Under the pieces are notes generated by a model, which saw only the letters and a list, made by a program, of their open reading frames with translations, did not search any database and had not been told where the DNA came from. DNA of 6,052 nucleotides from Alphaproteobacteria bacterium (GTDB lineage: Bacteria; Pseudomonadota; Alphaproteobacteria; Rhizobiales; Hyphomicrobiaceae). Of the stretch, positions 1-6,041 are shown piece after piece. The stretch covers positions 3,347 through 9,398 of the forward strand of contig VBAB01000445.1 in NCBI GenBank assembly GCA_005888525.1, written 5' to 3'. Position 1 is the first letter of the stretch, and the number at the start of each line of letters is the position of its first letter. A program made the translations under genes and the position numbers.

Positions 1-579
1 GGCATTGCAGCGCTCTTTGGGCTCTTCTGATGCGTCCCAATCACGTGCGGTGACAGCGGCCGCCGCGCCTCTCCTCAAATGGTGGTGGAGGATGAAGGCA
101 ATACGCTCACGCTGAGGCTCTCCGGCGGCAAGCCCCGTTCATGTCGCTCCCACATGCGGACGTAGGCCGCTTCAACTCATCCGGTGCGCGCGGCCCACTC
201 GTTGCTTGCCTCGAGGTGTACGTCTGAGTGGCATGACGGCTCAAGAAGACCGATGGAACCACGCGTCACAACATGGATAGGGCATGCATGGTGCAACCGC
301 AACGTGACCGTCAAACGGCGTCGAATTGTTAACCAGGATCCAGTCTCGTGCTCACCGGGGTCGAGCAATCAGGGTTTGCCCGAATAACTCCGCGCGGCTC
401 GAGGTGATATTAATACCTGCCGCTCGGTGCCGCAAAACGAGACAGGCCTCCATCTCCCGTTTGCCAAGTCTCCTTTACTCCATCTCCGGTGGTTTCTTGC
501 TGCTCTACGATCGCTGGGTTACTCCAATCCTGCGGGGAGGGTCCGGTGGTTTCCAGGTCCATCGCCGGGGGCGGAGAGT
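1..579. other. Long upstream region without a supported gene
   Basis: I find no convincing gene here on either strand. All open frames are short, begin without a ribosome binding site and translate into Arg/Ser/His-rich sequence of the kind produced by reading GC-rich non-coding DNA. The first 30 nt read GIAALFGLF then a stop in frame 1, which could be the last codons of a plus-strand gene beginning outside the window, but ten codons are too few to call. On the minus strand a short frame near 70-175 reads like protein (VEAAYVRMWERHERGLPPES) but is preceded directly by a stop and has no start, so at most it is a decayed fragment. The promoter of the downstream histidine kinase presumably lies here; I could not find a well-spaced -35/-10 pair. 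Confidence 0.5.
183..204 (+). repeat. Imperfect 22-nt direct repeat, copy 1
   Basis: This stretch (core CGCGGCCCACTC, preceded by GGTGC and followed by a TTG-ending tail) matches positions 3343-3364 in the same orientation at 20 of 22 bases. The differences are G/C at the sixth base and G/T at the nineteenth. Similarity stops abruptly on both sides. Both copies lie outside supported genes and they bracket the histidine kinase and the small ORF. It may be a dispersed intergenic repeat or coincidence in GC-rich DNA; its function is unknown. Confidence 0.45.
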
Positions 580-2490
580 ATGAAACGAAGCCGCAAATGG
601 CGACACTTTGCAGAGCAGGGCCGCACTGCGCCCGAAACTGCACGCGCGCGCGCTCAGCTGGCGACCGACGTGCTCCTTCCTTTGGCGGTCGAGGTCGGCA
701 ACATCGGCATTTTCGAGACTGATCTCGAGCGAATGGTGACCCGTTTCTCGCCTGAACTCTGCGGGATTCTCGGCCTCCCCGCAGGGACAGAGATGACCTA
801 CGACGAGGCCACTCTCCTGGTCGACGAAAGGGATCGGGCCGCCGTAAGCGCGGCTGTCGCGGAAGCGGTAAGGGCTTCCGACAAAGGAAAATGGAGTATC
901 GTACATCGGGTCCGCCATGCCGACGGGACGGCTCGATGGATATCGGTCCACGGACGACGACTCTATCGTGAAACGGCCGAAGGCTTGTGCCCTGTCTACT
1001 CGATCGGCACCGTCATTGATATTACTCAGTTGAAGGAAATCGAGGCGGCACTCCGCGAGAGCGAGCTGCGTCTGAGGCTCGCCTTGGATGCGGCGAAAAT
1101 GGGCACCTTCGAGGCCGACATAACGGCCAACGAAGCCCGCATCGACGAGCAAGAAGCCGTGCTGCTCGGGTTGCCTGAAGGCACGCGAGTTGTCTCCACT
1201 GACGAGATGCGCAAACGCATACCACTCGAGGATCTGGACGCGAGTGATGCCAAAAAGAGTCGCCTCACCGAGCAGCATGAAGCCTATCACCACGAATTCC
1301 GGCTAACCATGCGAGACGGCTCAGTGCGCTGGCTCAGCGCCTATGCAGACGTCAGGGAAAACCGCATCTTCGGCGTGAATTTCGATGTCACGCAACGCAA
1401 GCTTGCGGAATCCGCGCTCCACGAGAGCGAGGCGCGCCTGCGCGTCGCGACGAGCGGAGCGGCCCTCGGCGTCTTCGAGTGGGACCCGATAACCGATCAG
1501 GCCGTCTGGGAGAATGATCGCATCTATGAGATCTTCGGGAGAAGTCGAGGCGATGGCCCCCTCAGCAAACGCGAGTTCATAGCGAACTATCTTCATCCCG
1601 ATGATGCCCCGGAGTTGGAAACGAGCCTAAACGAAGCAATGCGGAGCGAGGGCAACTGGCGAACGACCTGCCGCATCAAACGCCAAGACGGGACACGGCG
1701 CTGGCTGCAGATGGATGGAAGGTTCGAGAAGGCCGCGCCAGGCAAGCTGCCACGCCTTATCGGCGTAATCACCGACATTACCGAGCGCAAGCGGTTGGAG
1801 GAGCGGGCCGAAAGACTTTCCGACCGTCTTCTGACCATTCAAGAGGAGGAGCGGCGGAACATTGCCCAAGAATTGCACGACTCGACAGTGCAGCATCTGG
1901 TCGCCGCCAGCCTCATGACGACAACCCTCAGGGCATCCCCCCGCTCGGAGAAGGACAAGAAATCCTGGAACGCCCTTGAAGATTCGCTTGGCGAAGCCAT
2001 GAAGGAGCTTCGTACCTTCAGTTATCTGATGCATCCGCCGGTCCTGCACGCGCAAGGCCTATACCTCAGTCTCCAACACTATATCGATGGTTTTGCCGAT
2101 CGCTCCGGACTCGTCACGAAGCTGACGGCCAACCGCAAGGGGGACAAGTTTCCCGTGCGCCTGCAGCGACCGGTTTTCCGCATTGTTCAGGAAGCACTCG
2201 CGAACGCTTACCGCCACGCCTCGGCTTCGCAAGTTTCCGTCGAGCTCAGGCGCATTGGTGGCCTACTGCACGTCATCGTCGCCGACAATGGACGCGGCAT
2301 AGAGAGGAATTTCGAGCGAAGACAACACCCCTCACGACCGCCGGGTGTCGGCATCCGCGGCATCAGGATGCGACTGAACCGACTTGGCGGCCGGTTGAGG
2401 ATCAGCCAGCCGCGGGCCGGGGGAACGCGGATACACGCGGTTCTACCTGTCGGTAATACATTTGCCCATCGCACGGCGCGCAGGCGGTAG
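580..2490 (+). CDS. Triple-PAS sensor histidine kinase, HisKA_3 (NarX/DegS) type
   Basis: A 636-residue cytosolic sensor kinase, with no membrane span or signal peptide visible. Three PAS/PAC units of the PAS_3 kind occupy about residues 27-150, 160-275 and 283-402. Each ends in the usual D-[IV]-T-[QE] signature (DITQ, DVTQ, DITE) and has an RW-containing PAC strand; the third has HPDD. A HisKA_3 dimerisation domain follows, with EEERRNIAQELHD placing the phosphoacceptor at His433. The HATPase_c domain shows an N box (E538, N542, H546), a G1 box (DNGRG, 569-573) and a G2 box (GVGIRGIRMR, 589-598). All catalytic landmarks are present, so autophosphorylation is expected. ATG 580 is chosen because the in-frame 51 codons before it (GTG 427) look untranslated; the purine run GGAGAG at 573-578 sits very close to the ATG, so the start is not certain. 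No response regulator is adjacent, so the partner and signal are unknown. Confidence 0.93.
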   Translation: MKRSRKWRHFAEQGRTAPETARARAQLATDVLLPLAVEVGNIGIFETDLERMVTRFSPELCGILGLPAGTEMTYDEATLLVDERDRAAVSAAVAEAVRASDKGKWSIVHRVRHADGTARWISVHGRRLYRETAEGLCPVYSIGTVIDITQLKEIEAALRESELRLRLALDAAKMGTFEADITANEARIDEQEAVLLGLPEGTRVVSTDEMRKRIPLEDLDASDAKKSRLTEQHEAYHHEFRLTMRDGSVRWLSAYADVRENRIFGVNFDVTQRKLAESALHESEARLRVATSGAALGVFEWDPITDQAVWENDRIYEIFGRSRGDGPLSKREFIANYLHPDDAPELETSLNEAMRSEGNWRTTCRIKRQDGTRRWLQMDGRFEKAAPGKLPRLIGVITDITERKRLEERAERLSDRLLTIQEEERRNIAQELHDSTVQHLVAASLMTTTLRASPRSEKDKKSWNALEDSLGEAMKELRTFSYLMHPPVLHAQGLYLSLQHYIDGFADRSGLVTKLTANRKGDKFPVRLQRPVFRIVQEALANAYRHASASQVSVELRRIGGLLHVIVADNGRGIERNFERRQHPSRPPGVGIRGIRMRLNRLGGRLRISQPRAGGTRIHAVLPVGNTFAHRTARRR

Positions 2491-2548
2491 GACGCGTGCG
2501 CTACATCGTTCGCTGATTGGCCGGCTGCAGAATGACACTCGACCCGGG

Positions 2549-2570
2549 CATCTCCCCCGAAAAGGGGATG
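2549..2570 (+). repeat. CCCC/GGGG inverted repeat (hairpin)
   Basis: CATC and CCCC on the left pair with GGGGATG on the right: seven base pairs with one bulged T and a six-base CGAAAA loop. It lies 58 nt past the kinase stop codon and is followed after three bases by a second perfect hairpin (GCCGCC/GGCGGC, 2574-2590). There is no T-run behind it, so it is not an intrinsic terminator. It could be an RNA structure in the kinase 3' untranslated region or small RNA, or a protein-binding dyad. Confidence 0.5.
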
Positions 2571-2573
2571 GTC

Positions 2574-2590
2574 GCCGCCTGATCGGCGGC
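2574..2590 (+). repeat. GCCGCC/GGCGGC inverted repeat (hairpin)
   Basis: A perfect six-base stem with a TGATC loop, directly after the CCCC/GGGG hairpin. A third stem, CGGTG/CACCG with loop TCGGC, follows at 2627-2641 and extends to seven pairs if A-T and T-G pairs are counted. Taken together, the 3' flank of the kinase is a run of short stems leading to the terminator at 2687-2727. In GC-rich DNA such stems are common, so each alone is weak evidence. Confidence 0.4.
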
Positions 2591-2686
2591 CCATCTAAAC
2601 GGCGTGGCCAGGGAGACATCTCCAATCGGTGTCGGCCACCGGTCTGCCCGGCCAGGGCATGGGTCAGGGCTCGAACCGTTGCAGCG

Positions 2687-2727
2687 GGCCGCGTCTCAGT
2701 TGGGGAGCAGAGACGCGGCCTTTTTTT
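2687..2727 (+). terminator. Strong intrinsic terminator
   Basis: GGCCGCGTCTC (2687-2697) pairs perfectly with GAGACGCGGCC (2710-2720), an 11-bp GC-rich stem with a 12-nt loop, followed immediately by seven T (2721-2727). This is a classic Rho-independent terminator on the plus strand. It lies 197 nt beyond the histidine kinase stop codon, so it ends either a long kinase 3' untranslated region or a separate short transcript that starts after the kinase gene. Confidence 0.93.
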
Positions 2728-2891
2728 CAGTCGGCCACGACCTTGTCCCTTGGCTCAGCGCGGTCTCAGGTATGGGAGCGCGTCCTTTTGGGTACTTTTG
2801 CGGATATCTTATTCTTCCGTCGACCCGAATAGTTACCAAGATTGCCGGAAAACCTTTCAGCACCTCGTTGGCCAGAGCGCCTGCAGGGAAT

Positions 2892-2904
2892 GCTGCCCGG
2901 CAGC
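2892..2904. repeat. Dyad GCTGCC-C-GGCAGC, upstream copy
   Basis: A perfect dyad of two six-base arms around a single C, 32 nt before the ATG of the small ORF at 2937. A nearly identical dyad (central CT instead of C) is at 3209-3222, just after that ORF's stop codon. A one-base centre cannot form a tight hairpin, so as DNA it looks more like a symmetric protein-binding site than an RNA stem. The binding protein, if any, is unknown. Confidence 0.4.
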
Positions 2905-2936
2905 GAGCGGGAAACGCCACAGACGGGCACGAGATC

Positions 2937-3203
2937 ATGTATTGCACACCGGACTATGCGCATCGCAACCATCGCAAAGACAAAGATGATGATCTTGATG
3001 CACCGACGTTCAATTCCCCCGATACATTGCTGCTTGGCATAGAGAGATGCAGGCATCATATCCGCAATATGGAGCGGCAAGGGCGTCAACACGAGGGCGC
3101 CATGCTAGTCCTGAACCGTTTGGAGCGGCGGCTGTTGGAAGTCATTTCCTCCTCCGCGATCCCGGCGATGCCTGTCGCCGAATCGCGCATATCGCCTCGC
3201 TAG
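2937..3203 (+). CDS. Hypothetical small helical protein
   Basis: I do not recognise this 88-residue product. The first 25 residues are polar and rich in His, Lys and Asp (KDKDDDLDAP). Roughly residues 30-75 look like two amphipathic helices (LLLGIERCRHHIRNMER and GAMLVLNRLERRLLEVI), with leucines at regular spacing and alternating charge, and the tail is Pro/Ser/Arg-rich. There is no signal peptide, membrane span or cysteine pair. ATG 2937 is the only ordinary start near the protein-like part; the open frame runs back to 2604, but that extension crosses the terminator and looks non-coding. The ribosome binding site is weak (GAGA at 2931-2934). The patterned helices make a real gene plausible; the poor start signal and isolated position keep it uncertain. 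It may alternatively be a chance frame. Confidence 0.42.
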   Translation: MYCTPDYAHRNHRKDKDDDLDAPTFNSPDTLLLGIERCRHHIRNMERQGRQHEGAMLVLNRLERRLLEVISSSAIPAMPVAESRISPR

Positions 3204-3208
3204 ACCAA

Positions 3209-3222
3209 GCTGCCCTGGCAGC
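3209..3222. repeat. Dyad GCTGCC-CT-GGCAGC, downstream copy
   Basis: Two perfect six-base arms around CT, beginning 6 nt after the stop codon of the small ORF. It shares both arms with the dyad at 2892-2904, so the two copies bracket that ORF. No T-run follows on either strand, which argues against an intrinsic terminator. Confidence 0.4.
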
Positions 3223-3316
3223 CAGCACACCGCACGCCCGGCCTCATACCTCCGAGTCAAAGTATTGGCACATTGCTGCAAGCGAAGCGGCCCTCGCTCG
3301 TCCAACCCGGAAACCG

Positions 3317-3336
3317 CGTGCTGAGCTTGTCGAAGC
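3317..3336 (+). repeat. CTGAGCTTGTCGAAG-type dispersed repeat motif
   Basis: The sequence CTGAGCTTGTCGAAGC contains a small hairpin, GCTT-GTCG-AAGC (3325-3336). From memory, this motif recurs many times in intergenic DNA of several proteobacterial genomes and yields the telltale LSLSK string when translated, as it does here in one frame. Only one copy is visible in the window, so its repeat status rests on recollection and cannot be shown from this sequence. Confidence 0.4.
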
Positions 3337-3342
3337 AGGCTT

Positions 3343-3364
3343 GGTGCCCGCGGCCCACTCTTTG
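3343..3364 (+). repeat. Imperfect 22-nt direct repeat, copy 2
   Basis: Matches 183-204 in the same orientation at 20 of 22 bases, including an uninterrupted 12-base core CGCGGCCCACTC. It begins 6 nt after the GCTTGTCGAAGC hairpin, so it could belong to the same dispersed element; no similar hairpin precedes copy 1. Confidence 0.45.
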
Positions 3365-3454
3365 GCAGGTTCGGGGCGAGGGTGCAATTGCCTTGATTCT
3401 TAGGAGCCGTCGCGAATCAGGGTTTTCACTCACTGGTCTCATTCGCTACGGGAA

Positions 3455-3477
3455 TAACCCGGCCATTTCCGGGGTTA
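3455..3477. repeat. Inverted repeat upstream of the small membrane protein gene
   Basis: TAACCCGG and CCGGGGTTA are complementary apart from one extra G in the right arm, around a CCATTT centre. It ends 80 nt before the start codon at 3558, a reasonable place for an operator or promoter-overlapping site. The flanks GGAAT and GGTT faintly recall the GGAAC/CGTT layout of EcfG-type general stress promoters, but both boxes deviate from consensus, so I do not call a promoter. Confidence 0.35.
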
Positions 3478-3540
3478 CGCCCGATCGTCTGCGCACAACC
3501 TTCCACGCTATACGCCAATCTTCGGATGGAGCGAATATTC

Positions 3541-3548
3541 AAGGAAGG
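3541..3548 (+). promoter_or_regulatory. Shine-Dalgarno of the 52-residue membrane protein gene
   Basis: AAGGAAGG lies 9 nt before ATG 3558. It is the clearest ribosome binding site in the window and the main reason to prefer this start over longer frames beginning near 3273 or over the second Met at 3564. Confidence 0.7.
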
Positions 3549-3557
3549 TCCCAGCGC

Positions 3558-3716
3558 ATGCAGATGCTCGCGAACGCCCGCAATCGTCAATATATGCGCG
3601 ATGAATTGCGAGAACTCTTGTGGCTCTTGTCTGCTGCCTCAGCCCTGTCGATCGGCAGCGCGGGACTGGGCGTCGCCTTGGCACTGATCTTCGAGGGGCC
3701 GTCGCTCTGGCGTTGA
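3558..3716 (+). CDS. Small single-span membrane protein, uncharacterised
   Basis: A 52-residue product that I cannot assign to a named family. Residues 1-18 are polar and basic (R8, R10, R14, R18). Residues about 19-45 form one hydrophobic helix rich in Leu, Ala and small residues (ELLWLLSAASALSIGSAG, then LGVALALIF), and a short EGPSLWR tail ends the protein. The positive-inside rule predicts the N terminus in the cytoplasm. The Gly/Ala/Ser pattern in the span (GSAGLG) would suit helix-helix packing. The start is fixed by AAGGAAGG at 3541-3548. The same frame is open back to 3273, but that part carries the LSLSK repeat string and looks non-coding. The stop lies 70 nt before the LuxR start, in the same direction, so co-transcription is likely. 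It is too short to carry a catalytic domain; a partner-binding or regulatory role is only a guess. Confidence 0.68.
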   Translation: MQMLANARNRQYMRDELRELLWLLSAASALSIGSAGLGVALALIFEGPSLWR

Positions 3717-3786
3717 CTCACGAAGATGGCACTCAGGTAAGCGCTTGCCTTCCGGCGCCCTTGATAGCCCTGTTTGCGCGGGACGG

Positions 3787-4557
3787 ATGTTGGCGAACCG
3801 AACAGGTCTCGATCACAGGACAATCGAGAACATCATTGACTACTCTGTGGACGTGGCCAGTGTCACGACACCAGAGCACGTGTTGAGTCGCTTGCACGAT
3901 ACCATCGCATCGACAACGACCCTGCGGGTTTTAGGGGCCAATCGCTTTTCCGTAAAAGTCGGGGACTGGCGGCGCCTTCAACTGGGCAAGACTGTGTTCG
4001 TGCATCCGGATGTTCCTCGGGGCTGGATGGATGAGTGGGCCGCTTTCGTGGCAGGCGGCCATCCCATAGGGCTCATGACGGCCAGGATGTGCCTTGCACC
4101 CTTCACGTGGACAGAGCTTTCGCGGATGCTAGAGCCGGTCGGCGTCGACCGCTGGCCTTTCGAACTGGCACTCAAATACGGCATGCGCGACGGCTACCTG
4201 TGTCCCGTCGGAGGGCGATGGGTGGTGGCGTTCTGGTCACCAAAGCCACTCTCGAGCGGCTTCCTGGAGCCAGCTCGCGGACTGCTGTATATGGCAGCGA
4301 GCGCCGCAGCGGTTCAACTGGAGTCGCTCATCGGAGACGACGTTGGACGAGTGGGAAGGCGTGCACATCTGACCCCGAGAGAATTGTCGGTGCTGCGCCA
4401 CGCATCGGACGGCAGGACCGTGCAGGATATCGCCACTTTGCTCGGGCTGGGTGTGGAGACGGTGCGCAGTCACTTCAAGAAGGCCGAGACCAAGCTCGGA
4501 ACACGCAACCGCACGCAAACCGTGGCTGAAGCCATGCGGCATCTTCTCATTCTGTGA
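3787..4557 (+). CDS. LuxR-family regulator with degenerate autoinducer-binding domain (LuxR solo)
   Basis: A 256-residue two-domain regulator. Residues about 14-180 resemble the autoinducer-binding fold: two Trp spaced by four (W80, W84), the APFTW strand (W108) and an A-x-x-YGMRDGYLCPV segment (128-141). Residues 195-251 are a standard LuxR/GerE helix-turn-helix (LTPRELSVL, DIATLLGLGVETVRSHF, then KLGTRN and AEAMR). In AHL receptors such as TraR an Asp-Pro pair follows the aromatic cluster; here it reads His-Pro (H92-P93), so the Asp that contacts the AHL amide seems lost. There is no receiver domain and no luxI in the window. ATG 3787 is chosen because the fold begins soon after it; TTG 3745, with AGG 8 nt upstream, would add 14 unremarkable residues and is a real alternative. 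The ligand and target promoters are unknown. Confidence 0.9.
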   Translation: MLANRTGLDHRTIENIIDYSVDVASVTTPEHVLSRLHDTIASTTTLRVLGANRFSVKVGDWRRLQLGKTVFVHPDVPRGWMDEWAAFVAGGHPIGLMTARMCLAPFTWTELSRMLEPVGVDRWPFELALKYGMRDGYLCPVGGRWVVAFWSPKPLSSGFLEPARGLLYMAASAAAVQLESLIGDDVGRVGRRAHLTPRELSVLRHASDGRTVQDIATLLGLGVETVRSHFKKAETKLGTRNRTQTVAEAMRHLLIL

Positions 4558-4723
4558 ATTGCACAACTGTTGCTTTGCATCGGATCGAGAGGCAATGGAT
4601 CACGCATCCCACGGGAGCCGCTCCGCGACCAGGGCCAGCTTCATCAAGATCAGAAGCAAGCGCATACGCGCGCCATGAAGACACCGAGGGCTGCCACTAT
4701 AGGTGCTCTTAATAGGCTTGCAT

Positions 4724-4751
4724 GTTCTCGTCGATAATTTTCGACGGGAAC
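4724..4751 (-). terminator. Strong hairpin at the 3' end of the DUF2254 gene
   Basis: GTTCTCGTCGA (4724-4734) pairs with TCGACGGGAAC (4741-4751): eleven pairs including one G-T, around a six-base TAATTT loop. It lies 6 nt beyond the stop codon of the minus-strand gene and 166 nt beyond the convergent LuxR stop. Neither strand has a proper T-run after the stem, so it is not a canonical intrinsic terminator. Given its position, a transcript-end or 3'-stabilising structure for the minus-strand gene is the simplest reading; it might also serve the LuxR transcript. Confidence 0.5.
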
Positions 4752-4757
4752 GCAGCC

Positions 4758-6041
4758 TCAAGCAGAGTCCCGCTCCGAAAAATCCAACACGATTGGAATA
4801 GCGAGCGCGTCAGCGGCGCTGTGGGCGCCGCCAAGTCCCTGTGTGTCTGCGATGCGTGCAAGAGCAATATCTTCCGGGACGACATAACACCCCTCGATGG
4901 CCTGATCGAGCAGAGCTAGTTCTTTGCGCAAGGCGGTCCGCCGGCTTTCCGGCAGGGCTCGCAGCAGATTCTGAATCATTGCCCGCAACCGGCGTGCGAC
5001 CTGAAAATTTCCTGCGCCGTAGAGGCGAATTTCACGGCAGGCGAGTTGCACGAAATCCTCCCAGTTCGGCGTCGGGAAAACCACTCGCACCCGGCCGTTG
5101 CCGTCCTTGATCTGCTCTTCGTGCAAGTGCCGGCCGCCAACAATCCGCAGCAGGCGGTGCAGCTGGTCGATGGCGAGTACGGCGGTTGTAGGATCATTTA
5201 TTGCCGTGGACAGAGCTTTGATCGCAACATCAACGATCACGCGGAATGCGAAAGTCGAGTCCTGATCGATGGTACGTTCCGGTCCAAACGCCACAGCACC
5301 GCGTAGTTTTCGTTCATCGATGTTGCGAACGGCGCCATGCACCATGAACACCGGCTCGCCTACGGACACGAAATCCCCGACCCTGGGCACAACCTCGATG
5401 ATGCCGTCGACGCGGCGCGCCTCGTCCACCAACGCCTTCAGGTTCACGGCTAGGACGATTGCGGAGGTACCCTCATGATTGATTGCCGCGCGCACATCCA
5501 TGACGCCCGCAGGGCGCCGACCATGCGGACGCGCGTCCAGCTCCGTGATCGGATCTGGATACACGCTCTGGATAACGGTGACGCCCATCTCACCGACCCG
5601 CCAAACAATGCTGACGGGCCGCAGCAATCGCGCTGCGTAATCAATCAGGAAGAGGAAGGTCGACATGGAAAGAAGACCCAGAACGGCGGTCGTCCACGTG
5701 ACCAGACGGGGGACCTTGTCTTCGATCCGGGCCACCGTTCCGATGGCAAACAACAGGGTCATAAGAAACAGGCCAACGGTAAATCGGATCCGCGGTGTCA
5801 GTTGGCCGCTGGCAATCTGGATGGCAACGATCAGCGAGCCGAACGTGAAGACGATAAACGAAAGTGTCAGCGTGATGATCGTCTGCAGGGCCGTCAGCGT
5901 TCCGGCCGTGGATAGAGGCCAAGGCGGGATCCAATCTGCTGAGGCATCGACGGCGGAGATGACGTGCAGCGCGATCTGTTCAAGAAGCAAAGCGACGAAG
6001 GGAACGATCCAAAGCGAGGATCGCACATAGCTCTTGAGCAC
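4758..6041 (-). CDS. DUF2254 family integral membrane protein
   Basis: A 427-residue membrane protein that I recognise as DUF2254 from its overall pattern. The N-terminal third has four hydrophobic spans, about residues 10-32, 50-77, 88-105 and 113-135. After the second comes the family's S-x-Q-x-[ST]-P-R motif (here ASGQLTPRI, 77-85). The soluble remainder carries GDFVSVGEPVF (222-232) and the signature FGPERTIDQD (252-261), DVAIKALSTAINDP (271-284). The last 100 residues are helical and charged. The family is widespread and its biochemical role is not established. The earliest start in view is GTG at 6041, with no ribosome binding site before it; the frame stays open through RWY to the window edge at 6052, so the true start may lie outside. 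The gene converges on the LuxR gene, so the two are probably unrelated in regulation. Confidence 0.87.
   Translation of the reverse strand: MLKSYVRSSLWIVPFVALLLEQIALHVISAVDASADWIPPWPLSTAGTLTALQTIITLTLSFIVFTFGSLIVAIQIASGQLTPRIRFTVGLFLMTLLFAIGTVARIEDKVPRLVTWTTAVLGLLSMSTFLFLIDYAARLLRPVSIVWRVGEMGVTVIQSVYPDPITELDARPHGRRPAGVMDVRAAINHEGTSAIVLAVNLKALVDEARRVDGIIEVVPRVGDFVSVGEPVFMVHGAVRNIDERKLRGAVAFGPERTIDQDSTFAFRVIVDVAIKALSTAINDPTTAVLAIDQLHRLLRIVGGRHLHEEQIKDGNGRVRVVFPTPNWEDFVQLACREIRLYGAGNFQVARRLRAMIQNLLRALPESRRTALRKELALLDQAIEGCYVVPEDIALARIADTQGLGGAHSAADALAIPIVLDFSERDSA

Larger units (their letters stand above)
3204..3557. other. Intergenic region with repeats, no supported gene
   Basis: Short frames cross this stretch on both strands, but none has a ribosome binding site or protein-like composition. 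It contains the second GCTGCC/GGCAGC dyad, a GCTTGTCGAAGC motif, copy 2 of the 22-nt direct repeat, an inverted repeat at 3455-3477 and the Shine-Dalgarno sequence of the next gene. The promoter for the small membrane protein and probably the LuxR gene should be here. I see no consensus -35/-10 pair; TATACG at 3509-3514 resembles a -10 box, but nothing suitable stands 16-18 nt upstream. Confidence 0.55.

Noticed and set aside
427..579. 51-codon N-terminal extension of the kinase from GTG 427
   Set aside because: The residues are Pro/Arg/Ser-rich, show no domain or membrane signal, and an ATG directly before the protein-like part is available at 580.
505..1293. 262-residue open frame on the minus strand
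   Set aside because: It is wholly antisense to the PAS domains of the kinase and has no recognisable motifs; long antisense frames are normal in GC-rich genes.
2668..2682. GGGCTCGAACC, resembling a tRNA T-arm
   Set aside because: The flanks do not pair as a T stem, and no anticodon arm or acceptor stem can be found around it.
2604..2936. Extension of the 88-residue ORF back to 2604
   Set aside because: It would read through the strong terminator at 2687-2727 and its composition looks non-coding.
3451..3476. EcfG-like promoter (GGAAT, then GGTT after 17 nt)
   Set aside because: Both boxes differ from the GGAAC/CGTT consensus and the segment is better explained as an inverted repeat.
3273..3557. 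Extension of the small membrane protein to 147 residues
   Set aside because: The extra part includes the LSLSK repeat string and no protein-like pattern, while a clear Shine-Dalgarno sequence serves ATG 3558.
4035..4529. 164-residue plus-strand frame within the LuxR gene
   Set aside because: It is a shifted frame of the LuxR coding sequence, rich in Arg and without motifs.
5475..5915. 146-residue plus-strand frame opposite the DUF2254 gene
   Set aside because: It is antisense to a well-supported membrane protein gene and has low-complexity polar composition.
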